A stretch of DNA of 64,000 nucleotides from Priestia megaterium (GCF_009497655.1 NZ_CP023317.1:1269501-1333500), one strand, 5' to 3'; counted from the first letter of the stretch, positions 33,993 through 44,937 are shown. Made by a program: numbers and translations. The notes: generated by a model not told the origin, from the sequence alone.

Positions 33993-35831
33993 TTATATCT
34001 TCCTTTCTGATGTAACGAGTTGCTTGTCATGAATATAGCGTGTTAGAATTTCGGTCATTTCATAGCGCATAAACGGCGTAATTAAGTAAATACCGTCAAA
34101 TAGCTCATATGCTGTATCAATTAAGTTTTTTGCAATCGCAAGGCCTTCGACTTCACCGCGAATCCGGTCATTTCCCGTTGCGTCCATACGTTCTAGAATA
34201 TCTTCTGATAATTTAATTCCAGGTACTTCATGGTGAATAAATCGAGCATTTCTTGCGCTTGTTAACGGCATGATCCCGATGTATACCGGTGTTGTTAAAT
34301 GTTTGGTTGCTTCATATACCTCTTCAATTTGCTTAGTTGAATAGAGAGGCTGAGTAATGAAATAGTGAGCCCCGCAGTCGATTTTCTTTTCCAAGCGCTG
34401 AACGGCTCGGTCTAAGTGACGCACGTTTGGGTTAAAGGCAGCTGCAATGGAAAAATTGGTTTTTTGACCAAGCGGTTTGCCGGAATAAGATAGTCCTTCA
34501 TTAAACTGAGCGATTAAACTAATCAAGTCAAATGAAGATAAATCATAAACCGAAGTGGCGCCAGGGAAATCGCCAACTTTTGACGGATCACCGGTAATTG
34601 CAAGCACTTGATTCATTCCTAGCGTATGAAGTCCCATTAAATGAGATTGAAGTCCAATTAAATTTCGGTCGCGACAGGTAATATGAATAAGCGGTCGTGC
34701 TTTTGTTTCTTGTTGCATCAGTGTTGCCATTGCCAAGTTGCTGATGCGAGGTGAGGCAAGAGAATTATCAGCTAATGTAATAGCATCTACGCCGACTTTA
34801 TCAAGTGCTTTTGCGCCTTCTAAAAATTTCGTCGGACCAAGCTGTTTAGGCGGATCCAGCTCGACGATAACCGAGCGGCGCTTCTTCACAATTTCGTGCA
34901 TATGAGGTTTATCCTGCTGCTCACGCTCTTGAACCGTAACGGCTGGTCTCATTTTAACGACTTTGCTTGTAATCGGAGGCAGGTCTTTTAAGGCAGACGA
35001 CATGGCGCGTACGTGAGCTGGTGTTGTACCGCAGCATCCTCCAATTAAGCGAACCCCTTGTTCGCGGAATAAACGCGCGCTTTCTACAAAGTAGTCTTCA
35101 TTCGTTTCATATTCCAGCTTGCCTTCCACATACGCCGGAAGGCTGGCATTAGGGTAAGCAGATAAGAAAGCACGATCAGGAAGCGGTACTTCTTCAAGAG
35201 ACTGAATCATATGATAAGGACCTAAACGGCAGTTTAGCCCGACAACATCTGCTCCCAAGTCTTCTAATTCTTTTAATGCATCTGCTAAAGGACGCCCATC
35301 TTGCAGTACGCCAATATCATGCAGGGAAACGTGGGTAATAATAGGCTTATCCGTTTCTTTTCTTGCTAGTGTAAGAACGGTCTTTAATTCTTCGAAATCA
35401 TAGTATGTTTCAAATAAAAGGCCATCCACGCCTTCATTTAAAAGCCAAAACATTTGTTCACGAATGCTTCGCTTAACCTCTTCTAAGCTAATAGCATTTT
35501 TTTGGAAAGAACGAATTCCGCCGAGTGTACCAACCACGTAAGCCTGATCGTTTGCAGCTTGTTTCGCTAATTTTACACCAGCAACATTGATGTCTTTGAC
35601 TGAATCTTCTAATCCATAACGGGCAAGTTTTTGATAATTAGCAGCGTACGTATTTGTTTGAATAACGTTTGCACCAGCTTCTACATAGGCTCTGTGAATA
35701 CGAGAAACCTCTTCTGGTTTGGTGATGTTTAGTTCTTCAAAACAGCTGTCAATACCGTGTGAGTAAAGGAGGGTACCAGTGGCACCATCCCCAATTAAAA
35801 TTTTAGACTTTAAATCTTCAAGTAACCCCAT
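33993..35831 (-). CDS. yitJ: Bifunctional homocysteine S-methyltransferase / methylenetetrahydrofolate reductase (YitJ-type)
   Basis: A 612-residue fusion. Residues about 1-290 form a homocysteine methyltransferase domain with the zinc Cys pair in [13 protein letters not shown] (near 265); residues about 320-600 are a MetF-type reductase ([29 protein letters not shown]). The reductase half makes methyl-tetrahydrofolate, the substrate of the adjacent MetH. The first domain is homologous to the first domain of MetH, so this operon carries two copies of that fold. AAGGAGG precedes the ATG. Its TAA is immediately followed by the metH ATG, implying coupling. Confidence 0.94.
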   Translation of the reverse strand: MGLLEDLKSKILIGDGATGTLLYSHGIDSCFEELNITKPEEVSRIHRAYVEAGANVIQTNTYAANYQKLARYGLEDSVKDINVAGVKLAKQAANDQAYVVGTLGGIRSFQKNAISLEEVKRSIREQMFWLLNEGVDGLLFETYYDFEELKTVLTLARKETDKPIITHVSLHDIGVLQDGRPLADALKELEDLGADVVGLNCRLGPYHMIQSLEEVPLPDRAFLSAYPNASLPAYVEGKLEYETNEDYFVESARLFREQGVRLIGGCCGTTPAHVRAMSSALKDLPPITSKVVKMRPAVTVQEREQQDKPHMHEIVKKRRSVIVELDPPKQLGPTKFLEGAKALDKVGVDAITLADNSLASPRISNLAMATLMQQETKARPLIHITCRDRNLIGLQSHLMGLHTLGMNQVLAITGDPSKVGDFPGATSVYDLSSFDLISLIAQFNEGLSYSGKPLGQKTNFSIAAAFNPNVRHLDRAVQRLEKKIDCGAHYFITQPLYSTKQIEEVYEATKHLTTPVYIGIMPLTSARNARFIHHEVPGIKLSEDILERMDATGNDRIRGEVEGLAIAKNLIDTAYELFDGIYLITPFMRYEMTEILTRYIHDKQLVTSERKI

Positions 35832-35904
35832 GTCAAAACCTCCTTAAATTGTTCCGCTTCTATTTCACGAGTGATTCGTTTTATGCAATATGCCGATAAA
35901 ATAG

Positions 35905-35936
35905 AAAAAGTCTTCTTAAGAAGAAGACTTTTTTCG
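35905..35936 (-). terminator. SAM riboswitch terminator
   Basis: On the minus strand AAGTCTTCTTCTTAAGAAGACTT forms a stem followed by a T-run (arms AAGTCTTCTT and AAGAAGACTT). It lies between the aptamer and yitJ. Confidence 0.88.
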
Positions 35937-35938
35937 CC

Positions 35939-36045
35939 TTCTTATCTTCCAAGCAATAAATTGCTTGCTGGATTTAGCACCATGTCTCTAACGACTGGTT
36001 GCTGAGGTTTCAAAGGGCCAGTCCCTCCACCTCTCATGATAAGAA
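35939..36045 (-). ncRNA. SAM-I (S-box) riboswitch
   Basis: On the minus strand the segment opens TTCTTATC, continues AGAGGTGGAGGGACTGGCCC, TGAAACCTCAGCAACC and GGTGCTAAATCC, and closes with GATAAGAA pairing with the start (P1). These are the conserved S-box blocks. High S-adenosylmethionine should favour the terminator downstream and stop transcription of yitJ-metH. Confidence 0.95.
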
Positions 36046-36378
36046 TCAATTGTATATAATTGAAACATATTTTTTTAAATAGAAAGAATACTTATTTAAT
36101 AATTTATCTGATTTTTAGAAATTATACAACAGTAAATTGTGAATTTCCAGCAAATATTGAGGAAAATTTAAAAGCTAAAGGGAAAATATCCGTATATTTT
36201 GTTTGAAAACTGCCGTTATGTTAAGGGATAAAGGGTTTTCATGAAAAAAAACAAGAAGGAAATAAAAAAACGAAAAAGGAACAGCACCGGGTGAGGCGAG
36301 GATTTACATATAAAAGGCTCGTCTTTTTTTAACCGTTTCTACATATAGTGAACTATGAAGGGTAGAAGGGTGATGGGC
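36046..36378. other. AT-rich region between SAM riboswitch and ykvI
   Basis: Holds the divergent promoter area. On the minus strand a TATACA hexamer near 36055 is a plausible -10 for the riboswitch transcript. No small gene or repeat seen. Confidence 0.4.
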
Positions 36379-37413
36379 ATGAAAAGGTGGAAACTCACGC
36401 TGCAGGTTGCTGCTACGTATGTAGGCACCGTTGTAGGAGCCGGTTTTGCAACAGGCAAGGAAATTGTTCAATTTTTTACACAGTACGGGGAACTTGGAAT
36501 GGTTGGAATTTTGGTCAGCGGCTTGTTTTTTATTTGGCTAGGTTCGAAAATGATGCTGCTTTCGCACGCAATTGGGGCTTCTTCTTATCAGCAGCTTAAT
36601 ACATATTTATTTGGTGATGTACTTGGAAAAGCGGTAAACGGTGTAATGATCGTCATTTTATTTGGAGTAACTTCAGTCATGCTAGCGAGTACGGGGGCAA
36701 TAGGAAAAGAACAGTTCGGGCTGTGGCCTCCTGTTGGGATGATTTGTACAATTGTTTTAACTTATATATTTATCGCAAGAGGAATTAACGGTATTTTAAT
36801 GGTTAATTCTCTTGTTGTGCCGATGATGCTTTCATTTGCTTTTATCATCTTTGTGCCAAATGTCAGCTATTTCTCACTGATTCAAACGAAGCCAGACTTA
36901 ACGCTCGTCACACAGTGGAAGTGGGCGGTTAGTCCCTTTTTATATATTTCCCTAAATCTAGCTTTGGCTCAGGCCGTTTTAGTTCCATTAGGAAGCTCCG
37001 TGAAAGATAAGAGCGTGATCAAAAAAGGGGCCGTAATAGGAGGATGTGTACTTACGTTTATGCTTGTTTCTACTCATCTTGCCCTTTCCAATTTGCCTTA
37101 TTCATTTCAACTTGATATTCCTATGAGTGCCGTTGTTAAAAATATCTCAGCGTGGGTGAATGTTTTATTTACGGTAGTTGTGTTAGGTGAGATTTTTACT
37201 ACATTGATTGGAAATGTATTTGGAATCGCTAAACAGCTTCAATCATTTCTTCCCCTGAATGACAAACAAGCTTTTGCGTTTATTATCTTGGCATGCTTTA
37301 TTATCGGGCAATTTGGATATGCTCAGCTTCTTGAGTTTTTGTATCCGATATTTGGCTATATTGGACTAGCTTTTGTATGGATGCTATGTATTAAAAAAGA
37401 AAAAATAAGCTAA
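36379..37413 (+). CDS. ykvI: YkvI-type membrane transporter
   Basis: A 344-residue membrane protein with about ten hydrophobic segments; AATYVGTVVGAGFATGKEIVQFF at the start and SVMLASTGA fit B. subtilis YkvI, an APC-superfamily-like protein of unknown substrate. The ATG at 36379 is chosen because AAGGG lies 8 bases upstream; two in-frame upstream starts are too close to it or lack one. In B. subtilis ykvI neighbours clpE; here it is displaced by about 27 kb. Confidence 0.85.
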   Translation: MKRWKLTLQVAATYVGTVVGAGFATGKEIVQFFTQYGELGMVGILVSGLFFIWLGSKMMLLSHAIGASSYQQLNTYLFGDVLGKAVNGVMIVILFGVTSVMLASTGAIGKEQFGLWPPVGMICTIVLTYIFIARGINGILMVNSLVVPMMLSFAFIIFVPNVSYFSLIQTKPDLTLVTQWKWAVSPFLYISLNLALAQAVLVPLGSSVKDKSVIKKGAVIGGCVLTFMLVSTHLALSNLPYSFQLDIPMSAVVKNISAWVNVLFTVVVLGEIFTTLIGNVFGIAKQLQSFLPLNDKQAFAFIILACFIIGQFGYAQLLEFLYPIFGYIGLAFVWMLCIKKEKIS

Positions 37414-37523
37414 AAGCTGGATTTTGAAGAGCAGATGTGAAAAAACGAAGTTAAATGATGTGACAAGTCGATTTTACTTTGCTATAATGTAAAACAAATA
37501 AGACTCTAGCAGTCGAATATATT

Positions 37524-37670
37524 ATCCTTCGGGGTCGGGTGTAAGTCCCAACCGGCGGTGATAAAGCATATGCTTTTAAGCCCGTGACCCGTTTTCATAC
37601 GATGTATGTTAGCGGTGGATCTAGTTAAAATCTAGAGCCGACAGTAAAAGTCTGGATGGGAGAAGGATCA
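37524..37670 (+). ncRNA. FMN riboswitch (RFN element)
   Basis: Starts ATCCTTCGGGGTCGGGTG and ends GGGAGAAGGAT, which pair as P1. Internal blocks AACCGGCGGTGATAAAG, AGCCCGTGACCCG, TAGCGGTGGATC and GAGCCGACAGTAAAAGTC are the RFN consensus. It precedes the riboflavin genes and should repress them when FMN is plentiful. Confidence 0.96.
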
Positions 37671-37810
37671 GGAAGCACAGTTGTTTTTTTGTGTTGTATT
37701 AGGGACAGGTTTGCCTTTTTTAAAGCTACCCTTGTTTTTGTACACAAATTATAACTGTTTATTTCGTATACAATTAGCGGAATTTTGCATAGATAAAACT
37801 GATTCAGCTC

Positions 37811-37848
37811 AGCCGACCCCTTGGACATTTGTTCAAGGGGCTTTTTTA
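37811..37848 (+). terminator. FMN riboswitch terminator
   Basis: CCCCTTGGAC and GTTCAAGGGG around ATTT, followed by CTTTTTT. It lies about 140 bases after the aptamer, leaving a long region for antiterminator pairing. Confidence 0.88.
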
Positions 37849-37945
37849 TTTTCAGTGGTTGGGGGAAAGATAAATATGAAAAAAAAGCAGCTGCTATTTC
37901 AAAAAGGCATAAGAAGTTGGAATAGCGCCAAAGCAGGTGAAGAAA

Positions 37946-38605
37946 ATGTTCACAGGTATTATTGAAGAAATTGGAAAAATAAAACGGATTCAAAAGGCTA
38001 CAGAAGCAATTGTTCTTACGATTGATGCGAAGACCGTGTTAGAAGATGTGAACTTAGGGGACAGCATTTCAGTTAACGGCGTTTGTTTAACCGTAACGGC
38101 TTACTCTCAAAATGAATTTACGGTCGACGTCATGCCGGAGACGATTAAAGCAAGTACCCTGCAGCTTCTAACCGTTGGATCACGTGTTAACTTAGAACGG
38201 GCGATGGCTGCAAATGGCCGCTTTGGAGGGCATTTCGTCAGCGGACACGTTGATGGAATTGGAACCATTGTAAGCAAAACACGTAAAGGAAATGCCTTTT
38301 ATTATGAAATTCAAGTGGATCCTGAACTTCGTGAATTTATGATGTTAAAAGGATCTGTTTCTGTAGACGGAACAAGTCTTACTATTTTTGATGTCAGCAA
38401 CCAATCATTTACTATTTCTCTTATTCCTCATACGGTACTTCACACAGTCGTGGGAGACAAACAGCGAGGAGACAAGGTGAATATTGAATGCGATATGTTA
38501 GCTAAATATATGCATCAGATGATGGCTAACAAGTCAACTCCTGGCGCCTCGAATCGGTCAGGTAATATGAAGGATTTATTGCAGCAGCATGGTTTTACAA
38601 ATTAA
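37946..38605 (+). CDS. ribE: Riboflavin synthase (alpha subunit)
   Basis: A 219-residue protein made of two lumazine-binding repeats. [12 protein letters not shown] opens repeat 1, with [19 protein letters not shown] starts repeat 2, with SVDGTSLTI. It joins two lumazine molecules to give riboflavin. The ATG at 37946 fits the conserved MFTG start, with AGGTGA upstream; a GTG three codons earlier overlaps the binding site. It is the first riboflavin gene after the FMN riboswitch; ribD (deaminase/reductase), normally first in B. subtilis, is missing here. Confidence 0.96.
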   Translation: MFTGIIEEIGKIKRIQKATEAIVLTIDAKTVLEDVNLGDSISVNGVCLTVTAYSQNEFTVDVMPETIKASTLQLLTVGSRVNLERAMAANGRFGGHFVSGHVDGIGTIVSKTRKGNAFYYEIQVDPELREFMMLKGSVSVDGTSLTIFDVSNQSFTISLIPHTVLHTVVGDKQRGDKVNIECDMLAKYMHQMMANKSTPGASNRSGNMKDLLQQHGFTN

Positions 38606-38621
38606 CAGTGAGGTGAAAGAG

Positions 38622-39815
38622 ATGTTTCATAAAGTAGAAGAAGCCATTGAAGAGTTAAAAAAGGGAAAAGTGGTTATTGTATGCGACGATGAAGATCGAG
38701 AAAATGAAGGAGATTTTATTGCATTAGCCGAAAAAACGACGCCTGAGGTTATTAACTTTATGGCTACTCATGGAAGAGGATTAATTTGTACACCTGTTAA
38801 TGAAGAAATTGCGCATAAATTGAATCTTCACCCGATGGTAGTGAACAATACGGATGTACATGGAACAGCATTTACAGTAAGTATTGATCATATTTCAAGT
38901 ACAACAGGTATCAGTGCGTACGAACGTTCTGCTACCGTTATGGCTCTTGTAAATGAAGCAACGGTAGCAAGTGATTTTCAACGACCAGGACACATTTTTC
39001 CGTTGATTGCAAAAGACGGGGGCGTTCTGCAGCGTGCGGGTCATACAGAGGCCGCTGTTGATTTAGCCGTGTTAGCAGGAGGAAAGCCTGCGGGTGTTAT
39101 TTGTGAAATCATGAATGAAGATGGAACAATGGCACGCGTACCGGATTTAACAAAAATTGCAGAGCAATTTGATTTAAAAATGATTACAATAAAAGATTTG
39201 ATTGCCTACCGCCGCAAACATGACCAGCTGATTAGCCGTGAAGTAGAAGTAAGCTTACCTACGGCATTTGGTGATTTTAAGGCTGTAGGATATACAAATA
39301 AACTTGATAATAAAGAACATGTGGCTCTTATCAAGGGTGATATCGATCATAATAGCCCCGTTCTCGTGCGGGTTCACTCCGAGTGCTTGACTGGAGATGT
39401 GTTTGGCTCTGAGCGCTGTGACTGCGGTCCTCAGCTTCACGCAGCTCTTACGCAAATTGAAGAAGAAGGACGCGGCATTCTGCTGTATATGCGTCAAGAG
39501 GGCAGAGGTATTGGCTTATTAAATAAGCTAAGAGCATATAAGCTGCAGGAAGAAGGATACGATACCGTAGAAGCGAATGAAAAACTCGGGTTTGCTGCGG
39601 ATTTACGAGAGTATGGAATCGGTGCTCAAATCTTAAAGGACCTTGGAGTCAAACAAATGAAGCTTTTAACGAACAATCCTCGCAAAATTACTGGGCTAAA
39701 AGGCTACGACCTTGAAGTGGTAGAGAGAGTGCCTCTTCAAATGCCGGCAGTGGATGCCAATAAAAAATACTTAGATACCAAAGCTAAAAAACTAGGTCAT
39801 TTATTACATTTATAA
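38622..39815 (+). CDS. ribBA: Bifunctional DHBP synthase / GTP cyclohydrolase II
   Basis: A 397-residue fusion. Residues about 1-200 are 3,4-dihydroxy-2-butanone-4-phosphate synthase ([23 protein letters not shown]), and about 205-397 are GTP cyclohydrolase II with zinc site [14 protein letters not shown] and [10 protein letters not shown]. The two activities supply both precursors of riboflavin. GAGGTG precedes the ATG at 38622; an earlier in-frame ATG lies within ribE. Length matches B. subtilis RibA. Confidence 0.96.
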   Translation: MFHKVEEAIEELKKGKVVIVCDDEDRENEGDFIALAEKTTPEVINFMATHGRGLICTPVNEEIAHKLNLHPMVVNNTDVHGTAFTVSIDHISSTTGISAYERSATVMALVNEATVASDFQRPGHIFPLIAKDGGVLQRAGHTEAAVDLAVLAGGKPAGVICEIMNEDGTMARVPDLTKIAEQFDLKMITIKDLIAYRRKHDQLISREVEVSLPTAFGDFKAVGYTNKLDNKEHVALIKGDIDHNSPVLVRVHSECLTGDVFGSERCDCGPQLHAALTQIEEEGRGILLYMRQEGRGIGLLNKLRAYKLQEEGYDTVEANEKLGFAADLREYGIGAQILKDLGVKQMKLLTNNPRKITGLKGYDLEVVERVPLQMPAVDANKKYLDTKAKKLGHLLHL

Positions 39816-39906
39816 GTTTACACTTTTTTTCGTTATAACAAATGAAGCTAATTCATGAAAAGAAATGTAAATAACTATATATTACTACTAGCAGGAGGAA
39901 CAAGAG

Positions 39907-40377
39907 ATGAATCATTTATATGAAGGAAATTTAGTTGGCACAGGATTAAAAATCGGAATCGTGGTAGGGCGTTTTAATGAATTTATTACAGGGCGTTTAC
40001 TTAGTGGAGCAGAAGATGCGCTTAAACGTCACGGCGTAGCTGATGAAGATGTAGATGTGGCTTGGGTACCGGGCGCTTATGAAATTCCATTAATCGCTAA
40101 AAAATTAGCTGAATCTAAAAAATATGACGCGGTTATTACACTAGGAACGGTTATTCGAGGAGCTACTCCACACTTTGATTTTGTATGTAATGAAGTAGCA
40201 AAAGGCGTTGCATCTCAAAGCTTACAAACAGGCGTACCAATTATCTTTGGTGTATTAACAACTGAAACAATTGAGCAAGCAATTGAACGTGCAGGAACAA
40301 AAGCAGGAAACAAAGGATGGGAAGCTGCAGCATCAGCTATCGAAATGGCTAACCTTTCAAAAATGATTGAAGGATAA
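39907..40377 (+). CDS. ribH: 6,7-dimethyl-8-ribityllumazine synthase
   Basis: A 156-residue protein that condenses the RibBA and RibD products to lumazine and forms icosahedral shells. [24 protein letters not shown] and [12 protein letters not shown] are the active-site signatures. GCAGGAGG precedes the ATG. About 90 bases separate it from ribBA. It ends the operon; repeat R4 follows after about 35 bases and probably supplies the terminator. Confidence 0.97.
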   Translation: MNHLYEGNLVGTGLKIGIVVGRFNEFITGRLLSGAEDALKRHGVADEDVDVAWVPGAYEIPLIAKKLAESKKYDAVITLGTVIRGATPHFDFVCNEVAKGVASQSLQTGVPIIFGVLTTETIEQAIERAGTKAGNKGWEAAASAIEMANLSKMIEG

Positions 40378-40412
40378 TAGAGGACGTTCCAATTTTTGTA
40401 AGTTAAAGAGTT

Positions 40413-40681
40413 AAAAGAGGCTGAAACAAAAGTATGGTAGTTGAAAGAAGATCCGAACGATGAATCGTTCGGATTTTTTCATGGTTAGGGTTACATTACA
40501 ACGTAGGTTTCCTGTATGTAGGCTTCTAACTGTTGAGTGGAGAGCAGGGCCAAGGCTCCTGTAGGAAAAGCGAAGCCTTGCAGGGAAATCACCTGCAGTG
40601 CAGCAAGCCATCCATACTATCTCATGTATCCGATTTGTTCGCCTTTAGATTGGATTGATGTAGTATGTCTCAATCTCTTTT
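40413..40681 (+). repeat. Intergenic repeat copy R4 (core shortened)
   Basis: Begins AAAAGAGGCTGAAACAAAAG and ends AGTATGTCTCAATCTC. Its hairpin pairs ATCCGAACGA with TCGTTCGGAT, followed by a T-run. The core contains GGCTCCTGTAGGAAAAGCG joined directly to AAGCCTTGCAGGG; in R1 the corresponding bases are separated by about 65 bp lying between two copies of AAAGCG, indicating slippage deletion. It lies between ribH and a membrane protein gene. Confidence 0.85.
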
Positions 40682-40759
40682 GAATAGAAGCTAGCTATGT
40701 ATAATTTGGCTAAAACGTCTTACTCTAAGTAATAATTAGGTCGTAAAAGGGAGACGTCT

Positions 40760-41632
40760 ATGCCTCATTATACTGCTTTTTTTGCATTGATTATTATCAG
40801 CACAGCCGTTTTGCTTACAGTATTCATACGTAAAAAAGATAAAAAGCTAGTCGTTTTGCTTTTTTTTATCATTGGAATGGCTTATGTACTAGAGTATGTT
40901 GTATTTGTGTTGTTTGAAAGTTACGAGTACGATCCTGATTTTATGACCAATGAATATTTTGATAATTTGTTTGGGTCCTTAACTTCTCAAACGTTTGCTT
41001 TTCCAATCATGGCTATGGTGGTAGCTGCTTATCAATTAAAATTTCGCTATATTTTAATCATTTCGGCTATGTTTATGGGGATTGAAGAATTATTTTTACA
41101 CTGGGATATTTATACACATCACTGGTGGAAAACAATTTATACAGGCGTTTTAATGACTATAGGCTTTAGTATTTCAAAGATTTGGTATGTATGGCTAACA
41201 GAACGGTATATGACATTTGTACATTACGCTACATTTTTTCTGGGAATGCTCGCCATTACTTCTACTATTATGTTTCTGCTGTTAGTATATTTTCATAACA
41301 ATTGGTTTTATACAGGATGGTTTGCGTCGGCTACTCATGATTCCGTAAATGCAACGATGATTTATGTTTGTATTGTTACGATTCTCCTCGTTTGGAGTGT
41401 AGTCAAAGAATTTTTTATTGGAGCTGGGATCATTATAGCGGGGCTGCGTATAGTAGATATTTTACTAATTCACTATGGGATTTTACTGGTATATATTACC
41501 ACTTCACTTGTTCTTTTTACGCTTTTACAAGCGGGTATATTCATTCTGAGCGTTATGCTTCAACATTTTATTATGAAAAATTGTTATGGGACGAGTAAAA
41601 AAGACGTTGCGTTTCCAGCGAAGAACTACTAA
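40760..41632 (+). CDS. Polytopic membrane protein of unknown function
   Basis: A 290-residue protein with about eight hydrophobic helices and few charged loops. The stretch FMGIEELFLHWDIYTHHWWKTIYTG contains several His/Glu/Asp/Trp residues near a membrane boundary and could be functional. AAAGGGAG precedes the ATG. I recognise no family. It appears monocistronic between a repeat and glcT. Confidence 0.7.
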   Translation: MPHYTAFFALIIISTAVLLTVFIRKKDKKLVVLLFFIIGMAYVLEYVVFVLFESYEYDPDFMTNEYFDNLFGSLTSQTFAFPIMAMVVAAYQLKFRYILIISAMFMGIEELFLHWDIYTHHWWKTIYTGVLMTIGFSISKIWYVWLTERYMTFVHYATFFLGMLAITSTIMFLLLVYFHNNWFYTGWFASATHDSVNATMIYVCIVTILLVWSVVKEFFIGAGIIIAGLRIVDILLIHYGILLVYITTSLVLFTLLQAGIFILSVMLQHFIMKNCYGTSKKDVAFPAKNY

Positions 41633-41689
41633 GATAATACGTAACTCAAATAGTTTAGTTCAATAATATTTGAAACAAAGAAAAATGAA

Positions 41690-41718
41690 TTGACGGTTAT
41701 GCGTATTATTTGTAAGAT
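41690..41718 (+). promoter_or_regulatory. Promoter of glcT
   Basis: TTGACG (41690-41695), 17-base spacer, TAAGAT (41713-41718), about 45 bases before the GTG start. Confidence 0.75.
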
Positions 41719-41763
41719 AGGAAAGCAAATAATAGAAAGCCGAAACAGGGGAGTGAAGGATTC

Positions 41764-42612
41764 GTGAAAGAGTCCTTTTTTGTAGAAAAGGTACTTAATA
41801 ATAATGTATTAATTGCTAAACACCTTACCTATGATGAAGTTGTGCTAATTGGGAAAGGAATAGGGTTCAACAAGAAAAAAGGCGATGAAATCGATGCAAA
41901 AGCTGTGGAAAAAATGTTTTTGCTAAAGAGTGAAGAAGAGCAAGAACAGTACAAGCAGCTTTTAGCTCAGGTGGATGAAGATGTAATTGAAATGATGAAT
42001 GATATTGTAACGCATATTCAAAAACGCGTTAATATCCCTTTGAATGAGCATATACACATTTCATTGACAGATCATATCGCCTTTGCGATAAAACGTTTTC
42101 AGCAGGGGATGGGTCTTAAAAATCCATTTTTACTTGAAACAAAAGCCTTATATCCAGAGGAATATACGATCGCATCTGAAGTGGTAGAGATCATTAGTCG
42201 TAAAATAGGCGTGCAGCTTCCGGTAGGAGAGATTGGTTTTATCGCGCTTCATATCCATAGTGCGCTGACTGAAAAAAACCTGTTAGAAGTGAATCAAGAC
42301 TCGCAGCTTATTCAAACGATCATTAATGTGATTGAAGAATCGCTTCATCTGCAGGTAGACAAAGAATCTGTACACTATATGAGATTGATTCGTCATTTGC
42401 ATTTTGCCATTGATCGAGTAAAAACAGGAGAAAAAATAGAAGAGCCAAAAAAAATTGCTTTGCTATTGAAAGAAGAATATCCTCTGTGTTACAATGTGTC
42501 TTGGAAAGTGATAAAAGTAATGCAGCAAGCGTTACATTTACCTGTGTATGAAGCAGAAGCAGTTTACTTAACGATGCATTTGCAGCGACTTATAACAAAA
42601 ACGGATTTATAA
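41764..42612 (+). CDS. glcT: Transcription antiterminator GlcT
   Basis: A 282-residue BglG-family regulator: N-terminal RNA-binding CAT domain (about 1-60, KVLNNNVLIAKH, VLIGKGIGF) and two PTS regulation domains with conserved His in LNEHIHISLTDHIAFA, GEIGFIALHIHSAL and MRLIRHLHFAI. In B. subtilis GlcT is phosphorylated and inactivated by EIIGlc when glucose is absent, and otherwise prevents termination ahead of ptsG. The start is GTG at 41764 with GGGAGTGAAGG upstream. The RNA target lies between this gene and ptsG. Confidence 0.95.
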   Translation: MKESFFVEKVLNNNVLIAKHLTYDEVVLIGKGIGFNKKKGDEIDAKAVEKMFLLKSEEEQEQYKQLLAQVDEDVIEMMNDIVTHIQKRVNIPLNEHIHISLTDHIAFAIKRFQQGMGLKNPFLLETKALYPEEYTIASEVVEIISRKIGVQLPVGEIGFIALHIHSALTEKNLLEVNQDSQLIQTIINVIEESLHLQVDKESVHYMRLIRHLHFAIDRVKTGEKIEEPKKIALLLKEEYPLCYNVSWKVIKVMQQALHLPVYEAEAVYLTMHLQRLITKTDL

Positions 42613-42623
42613 AATCATTTCAA

Positions 42624-42725
42624 TACGTGTTACTGATACGATCAGGCATGAGTGAGAAATGAAGCGATGTGTAATTGGATGAGTATATCCATTTGTCGTT
42701 TCTTTTTCCTCATGCCTTTTTTTGT
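42624..42725 (+). promoter_or_regulatory. RAT antiterminator and overlapping terminator in ptsG leader
   Basis: CGTGTTACTGATACGATCAG (about 42626-42645) resembles the GlcT target RAT and overlaps the left arm of a terminator: AGGCATGAG (42644-42652) pairs with CTCATGCCT (42709-42717), followed by TTTTTTTG. GlcT binding would stabilise RAT and block the terminator. The intervening 56 bases contain a further helix. Confidence 0.82.
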
Positions 42726-42882
42726 TATAAGAAAGCGCAATCATTGAAGACTTCGCCTCATAACACCGGGAAATGTAATGAGTTTTCTAGTTAAAGAAAG
42801 CGTTTTATGAAAGCGCGTTAATGATTCACGTATCAAATAAATAGCTTGTTGCACACTAAATATATAAAAGGAGGTAAGCGCC

Positions 42883-44937
42883 ATGTTTAAAAAACTTTTT
42901 GGAGTATTACAAAAAGTCGGAAAAGCGCTTATGCTACCGGTTGCGATTTTACCGGCAGCAGGGATTTTACTTGGAGTAGGGACAGCGCTTCAAAACCCTA
43001 CATTGTTGGATGCAGTACCGGCACTTGGTGCAGACTGGGTTCAATTAGTTTCAAATGTTTTGTCGCAGGCGGGTCAAATCGTATTTGACAACTTATCGCT
43101 ATTGTTTGCCGTTGGTGTTGCCGTTGGTTTAGCTGGTGGTGACGGTGTAGCAGGTATTGCTGCAATCGTAGGTTACTTAATTATGAACAAAACGATGAGC
43201 ACAATCTTAGTTGCTACAGGACAGCTAGATCCTGACAAAATGGGTGCTAATCCAGCTTACACTAGCATCTTAGGAATTCCTACGTTAGCTACGGGTGTAT
43301 TCGGGGGTATCATAGTAGGTATTTTAGCTTCATCCATGTATAATCGTTATTTCAATATTGAATTACCATCTTACTTAGGGTTCTTTGCAGGAAAACGATT
43401 TGTACCAATTATTACTGGGGTATTTTCAATTCTTTTAGGTGTTATTATGATTTTCATTTGGCCGCCAATTCAAAGCGGATTAAATGCTTTCTCTACCAAC
43501 ATGATTGATGCAAACCCAACTTTATCAGCGTTTGTATTTGGATTAATTGAACGTTCATTAATTCCATTTGGACTTCACCACATCTTCTACTCTCCGTTCT
43601 GGTTTGAGTTTGGTGATTATGTCAATAAAGCAGGTCAACATATTCATGGTGACCAAAAGATTTTCTTTGCTCAATTAGCAGATGGCGTGCCTTTAACAGC
43701 AGGAACATTCCAAGTTGGTAAATTCCCGTTCATGATGTTCGGATTGCCAGCAGCCGCTCTTGCGATTTATCACGAAGCGCGTCCTGAAAACAAAAAATAT
43801 GTAGCTGGTATCATGGGTTCAGCTGCTTTAACATCTTTCTTAACGGGTATTACAGAGCCGCTTGAGTTCTCATTCTTATTCGTAGCACCAGTATTATTTG
43901 CAATTCACGCAGTATTTGCTGGTTTGTCGTTTATGGTTATGCAATTATTAAATGTTAAAATCGGTATGACATTCTCAGGTGGGGTTATCGATTACGTTCT
44001 ATTTGGAGTTATGCAAAACCGCACAGCATGGTGGCTAGTTATTCCAGTAGGTTTAGTTCTAGCAGTTATCTACTACTTCGGTTTCCGCTTTGCAATCCGT
44101 AAATTTAACTTAAAAACACCGGGTCGTGAAGATAAAGAAGAAGGAGAAGAAGATGTAAAAGTAGAAGCAGCAGAGCTTCCGACAAATATTTTGGCTGCAC
44201 TTGGCGGTAAAGAAAACATTACACATTTAGATGCTTGTATTACGCGTCTACGTGTTTCAGTAGATGATGTGGGTAACGTTGATAAAAACCGTTTGAAAAA
44301 ACTTGGAGCAGCTGGTGTTCTTGAAGTTGGTAACAATATTCAAGCTATTTTCGGTCCGAAATCTGACACGTTAAAAGGTCAAATTCAAGACATTATGAAT
44401 GGCAAAACACCGGTTGTCACAAAAGAAGAGACAAAAACAATTGAAAAACCTGTTGCAACATCTGAAGTAGGAAGCGATAATGGTAATGATATTGTTTCAC
44501 CGATTGAGGGAGAATTGGTACCTTTATCGGAAGTACCAGATCAGGTATTTTCACAAAAATTAATGGGTGACGGTTTTGCGATTATTCCGAAAACAGGCAC
44601 AGTAGTTGCACCAGTGGACGGAAAAATAGTAAACTTATTCCCGACGAAACATGCTTTAGGTATTGAATCAACGACTGGACGTGAAATTTTAATTCACGTT
44701 GGTATTGATACAGTTAATTTAAAAGGCGAAGGTTTTGAAGCTTTAGTTGCCCAAGGCGATGAAGTGAAAAAAGGACAGCCTCTATTGAAAATTGATTTAG
44801 ACTTTGTAAAAGAAAATGCGCCATCGACGATTACGCCGATCATTTTCACGAATTTACAAGCTGATGAAAAAATTGATATCTTAAAGCAGGGCCAAGTTTC
44901 TCAACAAGAAGCAAATATTATTAACATTTCAAAGTAA
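42883..44937 (+). CDS. ptsG: Glucose-specific PTS enzyme EIICBA
   Basis: A 684-residue permease: EIIC (about 1-400, membrane), EIIB (about 425-510) with phosphorylated Cys452 in DACITRLRV, and EIIA (about 540-680) with active His605 in [10 protein letters not shown]. It imports and phosphorylates glucose. AAAGGAGG precedes the ATG. Expression is under GlcT antitermination, and ptsH and ptsI follow at 18 and -1 bases. Length near B. subtilis PtsG (699). Confidence 0.96.
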   Translation: MFKKLFGVLQKVGKALMLPVAILPAAGILLGVGTALQNPTLLDAVPALGADWVQLVSNVLSQAGQIVFDNLSLLFAVGVAVGLAGGDGVAGIAAIVGYLIMNKTMSTILVATGQLDPDKMGANPAYTSILGIPTLATGVFGGIIVGILASSMYNRYFNIELPSYLGFFAGKRFVPIITGVFSILLGVIMIFIWPPIQSGLNAFSTNMIDANPTLSAFVFGLIERSLIPFGLHHIFYSPFWFEFGDYVNKAGQHIHGDQKIFFAQLADGVPLTAGTFQVGKFPFMMFGLPAAALAIYHEARPENKKYVAGIMGSAALTSFLTGITEPLEFSFLFVAPVLFAIHAVFAGLSFMVMQLLNVKIGMTFSGGVIDYVLFGVMQNRTAWWLVIPVGLVLAVIYYFGFRFAIRKFNLKTPGREDKEEGEEDVKVEAAELPTNILAALGGKENITHLDACITRLRVSVDDVGNVDKNRLKKLGAAGVLEVGNNIQAIFGPKSDTLKGQIQDIMNGKTPVVTKEETKTIEKPVATSEVGSDNGNDIVSPIEGELVPLSEVPDQVFSQKLMGDGFAIIPKTGTVVAPVDGKIVNLFPTKHALGIESTTGREILIHVGIDTVNLKGEGFEALVAQGDEVKKGQPLLKIDLDFVKENAPSTITPIIFTNLQADEKIDILKQGQVSQQEANIINISK

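Noticed and set aside
37681-37875. Reading frame between FMN aptamer and terminator
   Set aside because: Contains the riboswitch terminator and no binding site; only the last 30 codons have a possible start, reported as a weak finding.
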